Of a DNA stretch of 38,940 nt, positions 32,568-38,940 are shown piece after piece. The translations under genes and the position numbers were made by a program. Every line of letters begins with the position of its first letter. Position 1 is the stretch's first letter. The notes beneath the pieces were generated by a model. That model did not search any database. It saw only the letters and a program-made list of their open reading frames with translations, and was not told the DNA's origin. The stretch is from Hohaiivirga sp031547465 (GTDB lineage Bacteria; Pseudomonadota; Alphaproteobacteria; Rhizobiales; Beijerinckiaceae), in the NCBI GenBank assembly GCA_031547465.1, contig JAVBRX010000154.1, forward strand, positions 1 to 38,940, in the 5' to 3' direction.

Positions 32568-33098
32568 TCAATCGACCCGCTTCAATCCTTTGGCAAAACG
32601 TTTCGCGTTATCCATGTAATGCCGGGCGGATTTGCGTAGGCGTTCGGCGCTGGCCTCGTCAAGGGTGCGCACGACCCGCGCCGGAGAGCCGACGATCAGG
32701 GAATTGTCCGGGAATTCCTTGCCCTCGGTGACGAGGGCATTCGCACCGACGAGGCAGTTGGCGCCAATCTTCACGCCGTTCAGTACCGTCGCTCCCATGC
32801 CGACCAGGCTGTTGTCGCCGATGGTACAGCCGTGCAGGATTGCCCGGTGGCCGATGGTGCAGCCTTTTCCAACAGTCACGGGGTAGCCGGTGTCGGTGTG
32901 CAGCACCGCGCCGTCCTGAATGTTGCTGCCCACACCGACATGTATGGATTCGCCATCACCGCGCAGCACCGCCCCGAACCAGACGCTGGCGTCCTTTCCC
33001 AGCGCGACCTTGCCCATCACGCTGGCATCCGGAGCGATCCAGTATGCGCCGTCCTCGGGCAGGTCGGGGCGAATGCCGTCGAGTTCGTAAACCGCCAT
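32568..33098 (-). CDS. Gamma-class carbonic anhydrase-like protein
   Basis: A 176-residue left-handed beta-helix protein with repeated hexapeptides such as IGHRAI, VGMGAT and VGANAL. The zinc-ligand histidines are present in VLHTDTGYPV and CTIGHRAILHGC, as in the YrdA/PaaY/gamma carbonic anhydrase group. Activity as an active carbonic anhydrase is uncertain; many relatives are weakly active. Start 33098 is favoured over 33101 because GGGAGG is better spaced. It is followed by nothing on its strand until the convergent protease gene; DUF3126 lies upstream on the same strand, 40 bases away. Confidence 0.9.
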   Translation of the reverse strand: MAVYELDGIRPDLPEDGAYWIAPDASVMGKVALGKDASVWFGAVLRGDGESIHVGVGSNIQDGAVLHTDTGYPVTVGKGCTIGHRAILHGCTIGDNSLVGMGATVLNGVKIGANCLVGANALVTEGKEFPDNSLIVGSPARVVRTLDEASAERLRKSARHYMDNAKRFAKGLKRVD

Positions 33099-33138
33099 CA
33101 TATCCTCCCTGTTCGCGCGGGCGCCGGTCCTGGCTACA

Positions 33139-33348
33139 TTATTCCAGATCGACGTCGAGGATGGCCATGCTGAAATTGTATGAGCGCTCGCCTTCGTCGT
33201 TGTCCTCGTAGAGGATGCCGATGAATTCGTCGCCGATCATCACCTCGGCGGAATCCGTCTTCTTCGGGCGGGCGACGACGCGGATGGAGTGATTACCGAA
33301 TGTTTGACGCAGGAAACGTTCGACCTTCGCCATTTCTGTCTTGTCCAC
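33139..33348 (-). CDS. DUF3126 family protein
   Basis: A 69-residue protein with the DUF3126 pattern VERFLRQTFGN, EVMIGDEFIGILYEDNDEGE and SYNFSMAILDVDL. The family is small, cytoplasmic and largely confined to alphaproteobacteria; function is unknown. Translation begins at a GTG at 33348 with AGGGA 7 bases upstream; an ATG at 33333 would shorten it by 5 residues. It is transcribed toward the gamma carbonic anhydrase gene, and the two are probably cotranscribed. Confidence 0.9.
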   Translation of the reverse strand: MDKTEMAKVERFLRQTFGNHSIRVVARPKKTDSAEVMIGDEFIGILYEDNDEGERSYNFSMAILDVDLE

Positions 33349-33536
33349 GGATTGATCCCTTTTTGTTGTCGGTCAGATCGCCTGCGGACGTATTTTACGC
33401 ACCGCTCGAACCGTTATTGATGGTGACACGATTGCCATGCCCTCCCGCTCCCGGCAAGGGCACTTGCGAGACGATCAACACCAGAACCCGTAAAGCATGC
33501 CACGAACATAAGACCGGCAATATTAGGTCCCCTGCC

Positions 33537-34373
33537 TCATAGCTCCTTGCCAAGCTCGGCCAGAATCTGGTCCATGGTGCGGGCCGGCTCGGCACATCCG
33601 GCGGACCCCATAACCTTCGCCGGAACCCCGGCGACAGTAGAATTGCGCGGCACATCCTGCAATACCACAGACCCGGCGGCAACGCGCGAGCAAGCACCGA
33701 TCTCGATATTGCCGAGAATCTTTGCCCCCGCGCCGATCAGCACGCCGCTGCGGATCTTCGGATGGCGGTCCCCCTGTTCCTTGCCGGTACCGCCGAGTGT
33801 CACGTCCTGCAACATCGACACGTTATCGCCGATCACCGCCGTCGAGCCTACAACCAGCCCGGTCGCATGGTCGAGGAACACGCCCTTGCCCATCACTGCC
33901 GCCGGGTGAATATCGGTCTGGAACACTTCTGATGAGCGGCTTTGCAGGTAGAGCGCGAAATCCTTGCGTCCGGACGACCACAACCAATGGGCGAGCCGGT
34001 GGGTCTGGATGGCGTGATAACCCTTGAAATACAGCACCGGCTCGATCAGCCGCGTGCAGGCTGGATCGCGGTCGGCAACGGCAGCGAGATCGATACGGAA
34101 GGCATCGCCGATGGCGGGATCGTTCTCCAGCGCATCGGCAAAAGCATGAACGATCAGTTCGGCGGAAAACGCCGGGTGGCCGAGTCGAGCCGCAACCCGG
34201 TGCGCCACCGTTTCCTCCAGCGAATGCCGGTGTAGCACGGTATCGAGTAGAAACCCAGTCAACTCCGGTTCGGCCTGCAGAATAGCTTCGGCCTCTTCGC
34301 GCAGCCGCGCCCAAGCCAGATCGACCACATCGCTGGCGGCGTTCATGAACCGTTCCCTGGGTTGTATTCGCAT
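33537..34373 (-). CDS. cysE: Serine O-acetyltransferase
   Basis: A 278-residue CysE making O-acetylserine from serine and acetyl-CoA, the first step of cysteine synthesis. An N-terminal alpha-helical domain is followed by a left-handed beta-helix with the active-site block DIHPAAVMGKGVFLDHATG and the glycine-rich VTLGGTGKEQGDRHPKI loop. The C-terminal tail provides cysteine feedback control in the family. The start at 34373 has GGGAG 9 bases upstream, and just ahead of it is a strong hairpin whose 3' arm overlaps part of the purine-rich Shine-Dalgarno region. It follows the alpha/beta hydrolase gene on the same strand. Confidence 0.95.
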   Translation of the reverse strand: MRIQPRERFMNAASDVVDLAWARLREEAEAILQAEPELTGFLLDTVLHRHSLEETVAHRVAARLGHPAFSAELIVHAFADALENDPAIGDAFRIDLAAVADRDPACTRLIEPVLYFKGYHAIQTHRLAHWLWSSGRKDFALYLQSRSSEVFQTDIHPAAVMGKGVFLDHATGLVVGSTAVIGDNVSMLQDVTLGGTGKEQGDRHPKIRSGVLIGAGAKILGNIEIGACSRVAAGSVVLQDVPRNSTVAGVPAKVMGSAGCAEPARTMDQILAELGKEL

Positions 34374-34388
34374 TATTTTGATCTCCCT

Positions 34389-34408
34389 CCTGCGGCCCTT
34401 GCCGCAGG
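34389..34408 (-). promoter_or_regulatory. Hairpin overlapping the cysE ribosome-binding region
   Basis: On the minus strand, CCTGCGGC-AAGG-GCCGCAGG gives a perfect 8-pair GC-rich stem with a 4-base loop. Its 3' arm runs into AGGAGGGAG, the cysE Shine-Dalgarno region. There is no T-run after it, so a translation-control element is more likely than a terminator. Confidence 0.4.
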
Positions 34409-34457
34409 GATCGTCCTTCATCCATTCGGCGAATGAACCAGCCCGGCAACAGCCTTG

Positions 34458-35222
34458 TCACGGGCGCTGCGCTAAAAATTCCAGAACACCCTGCTTATGT
34501 GTCCGGTCACCGACAGCCATATTATGATCCTTCCCCGGGATATCGACAACCCGCGCTCCCGGAATCAGGGTCGCCAGTTCGTACGGCGAACCAGCGACCG
34601 TATCCGCAGTACCGACGGAAACCAACGTCGGACAGAGGATGGAACCGATTTCGCTGACACTCAGGGTGCGGCGGAACCCACGGATGCAGGCGGCAAGAGC
34701 CTTCAGATCGCTCTTCGTCTGCTCCGCAAATGCCCGGAACATGCGCTGAACCGGATCCGTCAGCCCCGCGAGACTTTCCGCCTCCATCGCCTCCGCAATC
34801 GAAAGCGGAATGAGATTCTCCTTGAGAAGGTTGATGCCAAGCCCACCCAGCATCAGAGAACGCACGCGCTCCGGGCTATCGATGGCAAAACGTGCCGAAA
34901 TACGCGCTCCCATCGAATAGCCCATCACGTCCGCCCGTTCGATATCGAGATGATCCATCAGCCGCCCGATATCCGCCGCCATGGCTAAAGTGTCGTACCG
35001 GCCCGGATCGTAAAACTTTTCACTGCTGCCATGGCCGCGATTATCGAAGACGACCACACGGAAACCGGCATGGGTCAACGTCTTTGTCCAGAGTGTCGCA
35101 ACCCAGTTGACGATATGGTTGGAAGCCAGCCCATGCACAAGGACAATCGTCCCAACACTTGGTATATCAGGATAAAATTCCGCAAAAGCCAGACGAATAT
35201 CGCCGGATTCAAAATACTGCAT
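34458..35222 (-). CDS. Alpha/beta-hydrolase
   Basis: A 254-residue alpha/beta-hydrolase fold enzyme. Catalytic residues are Ser103 in GYSMG, Asp207 in GTADTVAG and His233 in GKDHNMAVGD; the oxyanion hole is VHGLASN (His30-Gly31). The substrate is not predictable; relatives include esterases and lactone or epoxide hydrolases. It stands 84 bases upstream of cysE on the same strand, so cotranscription is possible, and it is divergent from the zinc-finger gene. Confidence 0.88.
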   Translation of the reverse strand: MQYFESGDIRLAFAEFYPDIPSVGTIVLVHGLASNHIVNWVATLWTKTLTHAGFRVVVFDNRGHGSSEKFYDPGRYDTLAMAADIGRLMDHLDIERADVMGYSMGARISARFAIDSPERVRSLMLGGLGINLLKENLIPLSIAEAMEAESLAGLTDPVQRMFRAFAEQTKSDLKALAACIRGFRRTLSVSEIGSILCPTLVSVGTADTVAGSPYELATLIPGARVVDIPGKDHNMAVGDRTHKQGVLEFLAQRP

Positions 35223-35512
35223 ACTCTGGTTCCCGAAGCGTTTTTCCGATCCCGGCGGATTTGCAAGTTTGCACCGCTATACGGCACCCACGATGCAAAC
35301 AGCAACGGCCAATCGCGCCTCCGGGAAATCCTTGTTTACATTTCTTGCCCCGTGGACCTCGTTTTTCAACCAAACCGGATATATCCAACGATGAAGGGCA
35401 AAGCTTGCCTTTTGATCCGCCCCTAGCCGCAACCATCCAAGATGAATAAGGTGCCATACATAGCAAGAGGACTTTTCCCTGTTTTTCAACATTTTTACGG
35501 ATACATCTGACC

Positions 35513-35764
35513 ATGGCAGATAAAGCTCTTCCGCATTTTCATAATACACCCGGTTTCCAGTCTATTCGCATCGGTGTAAAACAATTCAAATGTATCGGCG
35601 CGTCTCCTCCCCTCGATCATCCGCATATTTTTCTCGAAATGGGCGAGAATGGAGAAATTGTCTGCCCTTATTGTTCGACACATTTCATCTATGAAGCAAC
35701 CCTGAAATCCGGACTATCGTCCCCGCCCGGCTGCGTTTACGGAAATGAAACGACGGACCAGTGA
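35513..35764 (+). CDS. Zinc-finger (zf-CHCC) domain protein
   Basis: An 83-residue protein with the zf-CHCC pattern Cys27, His38 (HPHIFL), then Cys51 and Cys54 in VCPYCSTHFIYE. The same fold occurs in the zinc-binding accessory subunit NDUFS6 of respiratory complex I, and alphaproteobacteria carry a homologous small protein. A role in complex I is a reasonable guess but is not shown here. The stop is separated from the following FAD monooxygenase ATG by one base, which implies translational coupling. Confidence 0.88.
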   Translation: MADKALPHFHNTPGFQSIRIGVKQFKCIGASPPLDHPHIFLEMGENGEIVCPYCSTHFIYEATLKSGLSSPPGCVYGNETTDQ

Positions 35765-35765
35765 T

Positions 35766-36968
35766 ATGCCTTTATCGATCATCATCGTTGGAGCCGGAAT
35801 TGGCGGCTTGACCGCCGCATTGGCGTTGGCGGCCCATGGCCATTCCGTCAAGATCATCGAACAGCGCACCAATCTCGCCGAGCCGGGAGCCGGACTGCAA
35901 TTATCCCCCAATGTCAGCCGTCTGCTCATCAATCTCGGCTTTGAAAACGCTCTTGAGCGGCTCGCAACGGAACCTCGTCGCTCCATCATCCGTAACTCCC
36001 GCACCGGACAGATTATCAGTGAAATGACGCAAGGGCCGCAGATGCGGCGGCGGTTCGGTGCTCCCTATTGGGTGATTCACCGCTCCGATTTACACGCCAC
36101 CCTGCTTGATGCGGCGCGGACCTGCCCCAACTTGATACTCAAAGTCGGGCGCAGCATTCAATCCATCGAACAGGACGACAATTCCGCTGCGATAACGATC
36201 ACCAGCACCAGTGGCTCGCAGGAAACCTTGACGGCGGATATCATCATCGGCGCGGACGGTGTCTGGTCCAAAACCAGAAAAGCCGTCGGCGACCCGCGCG
36301 CGGCGGCCTATACCGGATATGTCGCCTGGAGAGCGGTCGTCCCGAAAGAGGCGGCACCCGAAGCGCTGGCCGGGAACGAAACCGGCCTGTGGCTCGGCCC
36401 GCGCTATCACATCGTGCATTACCCGGTTTCCAGCGGGCGTAAAATCAACATTGTTGCCGTGGAGCGCCGCAAAAAGCCGGTTGACGGCTGGACAGCCCCG
36501 GGCAACGGCACTGAACTCCTGCATTCCCTCGGCCATTCCATCTCCCCGGAATTGCGCACCCTGCTCGCCTGCCCGGAGGAATGGCTGCTCTGGTCGCTGT
36601 GTGATCTGCCGGCCCGGAAACTGGCGCATGGTCGTATCGCTCTGATCGGCGACGCCGCACATCCGGTTCTGCCATTCCTGGCCCAGGGCGCGGCGATGGC
36701 CATTGAGGATGCGATCCTGCTCTCCTCCCTGCTCGCCGCCGATGTCGACAACCCGCGACAGGCGCTCACCCGCTACGAGAACGAACGTCTGACGCGTGTG
36801 CAGCGCATCCAGAAGGAAGCCCGCAAGAACGGGCGCATCTATCATGCGGGAAGTCTCGTTGCCGCCGGAAGAAATTTCATCCTGAAACGTCTTGGCCCGC
36901 AGGGCATGATGGATAGGTATGCCTGGCTTTACGGCTGGACACCCGGTGAGCCTTCACCTGCCGGATGA
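35766..36968 (+). CDS. FAD-dependent monooxygenase (salicylate/6-hydroxynicotinate hydroxylase type)
   Basis: A 400-residue class A flavoprotein monooxygenase. The Rossmann dinucleotide motif GAGIGG (9-14) is followed by the middle motif GADGVWSKTR and the FAD-ribityl motif GDAAHPVLPFLAQGAAMAIEDAILL. Such enzymes hydroxylate an aromatic substrate using NAD(P)H and oxygen; UbiH-type quinone hydroxylases are more distant relatives. The actual substrate is not known. ATG 35766 immediately follows the zf-CHCC stop; a longer in-frame start at 35745 would overlap that gene. Converges with pit. Confidence 0.9.
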   Translation: MPLSIIIVGAGIGGLTAALALAAHGHSVKIIEQRTNLAEPGAGLQLSPNVSRLLINLGFENALERLATEPRRSIIRNSRTGQIISEMTQGPQMRRRFGAPYWVIHRSDLHATLLDAARTCPNLILKVGRSIQSIEQDDNSAAITITSTSGSQETLTADIIIGADGVWSKTRKAVGDPRAAAYTGYVAWRAVVPKEAAPEALAGNETGLWLGPRYHIVHYPVSSGRKINIVAVERRKKPVDGWTAPGNGTELLHSLGHSISPELRTLLACPEEWLLWSLCDLPARKLAHGRIALIGDAAHPVLPFLAQGAAMAIEDAILLSSLLAADVDNPRQALTRYENERLTRVQRIQKEARKNGRIYHAGSLVAAGRNFILKRLGPQGMMDRYAWLYGWTPGEPSPAG

Positions 36969-37045
36969 AGTACCTGATTACTCTGGCTTTCGTAATTCTG
37001 GTTTATGCCCATTCAGACTCGGCGAGGCTGCACCTTGGCCTTGGT

Positions 37046-38053
37046 TCAGAACAGGCCGGATATCCAGTAGAACAGGGCGCTGATGAATGCCGCCGCAGGT
37101 AGAGTGATAACCCAAGCAACGACGATATTGCTGGCAACGTTCCAGCGTACCGCCGAAACTTTCCGCGCTGCGCCGACACCGATGATAGCCCCGGTGATCG
37201 TGTGCGTGGTTGACACCGGAATGCCGAGCCAGGTCGCGCCGAACAGGGTGATAGCCCCGCCGGTTTCGGCGCAGAACCCCTGCATCGGTGTCAGCCGAGT
37301 GATCTTCGACCCCATCGTGTGTACGATTTTCCAGCCGCCGAACAAAGTGCCGAGTGCCATCGCCGCCTGACAGGAAAGTACAACCCAGTACGGCACATGA
37401 AATTCACCGCCGAGATGACCGGATGAATACAGCAGAACGGCGATGATCCCCATCGTCTTCTGCGCGTCGTTGCCGCCATGCCCGAGCGAATAGAGCGAGG
37501 CGGAAACGAATTGTAGCCGCCGGAACGTCGTATCGACCGCGAATGGCGCCATGCGGAAGAACAGCCAGGAAACGATCAGAATCAGCATCAACCCGAGTAG
37601 GAACCCGATACTCGGCGACGCGACGATAGCGACGACGGTTTTGAAAACGCCTTTCCACACCACGGCGCTCAACCCGGTCTTGGCAAGCCCCGCACCGATC
37701 AGCCCTCCGATCAGGGCGTGAGAGCTAGAAGACGGAATGCCGAGTTGCCAGGTGATGACATTCCAGGAAATCGCCCCCATCAAGGCGCCGAAAATTACCC
37801 GCTGGTCAATGACCTCCGCCGAAACGATGCCCGTGCCGATGGTCTGGGCGACATGAAGACCGAAAAACAGGAAGGCAATAAAATTGAAGAACGCCGCCCA
37901 GAGAACGGCGTATTGCGGGCGTAGAACACGGGTTGAAACGATCGTGGCAATGGAATTGGCCGCATCGTGCAGACCGTTGAGAAAATCGAACAGCAGCGCG
38001 ATTCCGATCAGCCCTATCAGGATCGGAAGAGAGATGGAAAAGGCTGCATCCAT
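37046..38053 (-). CDS. pit: Low-affinity inorganic phosphate transporter, Pit family
   Basis: A 335-residue polytopic membrane protein with about ten hydrophobic helices. The N-terminal GLHDAANSIATIVSTR and C-terminal GIPVSTTHTITGAIIGVG are the duplicated PHO-4 signature blocks with NSIAT and STTH. It should be a proton- or metal-phosphate symporter. The start at 38053 gives the family N-terminus; in-frame upstream codons to 38113 have no ribosome-binding site. The DUF47 gene ends 63 bases upstream, a conserved pairing in which the DUF47 protein regulates transport. Confidence 0.95.
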   Translation of the reverse strand: MDAAFSISLPILIGLIGIALLFDFLNGLHDAANSIATIVSTRVLRPQYAVLWAAFFNFIAFLFFGLHVAQTIGTGIVSAEVIDQRVIFGALMGAISWNVITWQLGIPSSSSHALIGGLIGAGLAKTGLSAVVWKGVFKTVVAIVASPSIGFLLGLMLILIVSWLFFRMAPFAVDTTFRRLQFVSASLYSLGHGGNDAQKTMGIIAVLLYSSGHLGGEFHVPYWVVLSCQAAMALGTLFGGWKIVHTMGSKITRLTPMQGFCAETGGAITLFGATWLGIPVSTTHTITGAIIGVGAARKVSAVRWNVASNIVVAWVITLPAAAFISALFYWISGLF

Positions 38054-38116
38054 GAACTGCCCCGGTTCACGCAATTTGCGAAATAGTGTTTCTTTCGAGC
38101 TTGCACATTGCAAAGC

Positions 38117-38761
38117 TCAGACATGTTCGATGACGATGCCGCTAATCTCGTCGGCGACATCCTCGAACCGGTCCACCACCTTCTCCAGGTGGTCGTAAAT
38201 CTCATGACCGACGATGTAAGCCATCGGATCGGTCTTGCCGTAGGTAAGGAAAAGGGTTTTCACACCTTCTTCCTCCAGAACGTCGGAACGCTCCTCAAGG
38301 CGGGTGATCCGCTCGGTAATGGCGCCGATCTTCACTACCTCCTTGTTGATCGAGGACAGAAGCGGAACGGCCTCTTTCGTCAGGTTCGCCGCCTGGACAA
38401 TAAGATCACCCATTTCCCGCATTTGCGGCTCGAATACACGAACATCGAACCGTAGAATGGCTTTGGCCGTCTTGTTCATCTGATCGACGGCATCGTCCAT
38501 TGAGGTGATGAGATCGGTGATATCGCTACGGTCAAACGGGGTGATGAATGTCCGCCGCAGCGCCCGAGCCACTTCATGGGCGATGAGATCGGCCTCATGC
38601 TCGTAACGGACAATCTCCTGACAGTAATGTGGCACCTGCTCGCCACCCTCCATCAGGCTGCGCAAGGCATTCGCCGCTCCGACAAGAGATTTTGAATGGC
38701 TTACGAACAGGTCGAAAAACCGTTCTTCCTTGGGCATCAAGGCCTGGAACCAACGCAGCAT
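38117..38761 (-). CDS. DUF47/PhoU-like Pit accessory protein
   Basis: A 214-residue all-helical protein of the DUF47 family, related to PhoU. The blocks FFDLFVSHSKSLVGAANALRSL, HEADLIAHEVARALRRTFITPFDRSDI and DDAVDQMNKTA fit the family, with the ExxxD metal/helix motifs retained. It is cotranscribed with pit and probably tunes phosphate uptake. No Pho-box was convincingly found in the 180 bases upstream. Confidence 0.93.
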   Translation of the reverse strand: MLRWFQALMPKEERFFDLFVSHSKSLVGAANALRSLMEGGEQVPHYCQEIVRYEHEADLIAHEVARALRRTFITPFDRSDITDLITSMDDAVDQMNKTAKAILRFDVRVFEPQMREMGDLIVQAANLTKEAVPLLSSINKEVVKIGAITERITRLEERSDVLEEEGVKTLFLTYGKTDPMAYIVGHEIYDHLEKVVDRFEDVADEISGIVIEHV

Positions 38762-38940
38762 ACTCGTCTCGTTCTGATCCGCTTCGCTATCCCGCTCATA
38801 CTGAATCGCATTTGCGGTCGGCCCGAGTGGACTTGCGAAGCTCGCTTTCGCCAGTGGAAATCGTCTCTTAATAAAACGAAAGACGGAAGACCAGTGGGAA
38901 GCGCAACTTCAATGGCAGTTTGTCCCCTGTCTCTGGAACG

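Noticed and set aside
1..38940. CRISPR arrays, insertion sequences, integrases, tRNA or rRNA genes
   Set aside because: None recognised: no regularly spaced repeats, no transposase or integrase frames, and no cloverleaf or rRNA-like sequence.

Overview
The window is a piece of an alphaproteobacterial chromosome, most likely Hyphomicrobiales (Rhizobiales) in the Rhizobiaceae/Brucellaceae neighbourhood. I base this on gene content and order (thrS, yidD, IscU-like, folE, hisI, patatin, CBS protein, BTLCP protease, gamma carbonic anhydrase, DUF3126, cysE, alpha/beta hydrolase, zf-CHCC protein), a CtrA-type motif and a rhizobial-style palindromic intergenic element. Species cannot be named from sequence alone. 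Most of the window is GC-rich with GC-ending codons. Three segments are strikingly AT-rich.

Region 1 (1-17121, all + strand) is the 3' part of a type VI secretion (T6SS) locus: tagH (FHA), tssJ, tssK, tssL, clpV/tssH, tagO/vasI, tssM, tssA, tssF, a VasH-like sigma54 activator and a small lipoprotein. Most genes overlap or are tightly spaced, so they probably form one operon. They supply the membrane complex (TssJ-L-M), baseplate parts (TssK, TssF), the TssA organiser and the sheath-recycling ATPase. Sheath, Hcp, VgrG, TssE and TssG are not here and must lie upstream of base 1 or elsewhere.

Region 2 (17122-23850) is mixed chromosomal background: an exported repeat-containing protein, a pair of palindromic repeats, a YdjA-like nitroreductase, a CitE-like lyase with a MaoC hydratase, NAD kinase, CutA, a SpoU/TrmH rRNA/tRNA methyltransferase and a SIS-domain sugar-phosphate isomerase.

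Region 3 (23855-24868) is an AT-rich island holding one gene, an N-terminal winged-helix-like plus TIR-domain protein: a candidate NAD-consuming defence or toxin protein.

Region 4 (24869-38940) is conserved core genome: thrS with a good terminator and a leader hairpin that closely imitates a tRNA-Thr(CGU) anticodon arm, yidD, an IscU-like scaffold, folE-hisI, a patatin, CBS protein, secreted cysteine protease, gamma carbonic anhydrase, DUF3126, cysE, an alpha/beta hydrolase, a zinc-finger protein coupled to an FAD monooxygenase, and a DUF47-pit phosphate transport pair. An AT-rich gene encoding only the membrane/sensor half of a histidine kinase has been slotted, with an 8-base overlap, between the IscU-like gene and yidD.

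The best leads are the thrS leader (possible translational autoregulation by tRNA mimicry outside enterobacteria), the lone TIR protein, and the sensor-only kinase fragment inside a core gene pair.
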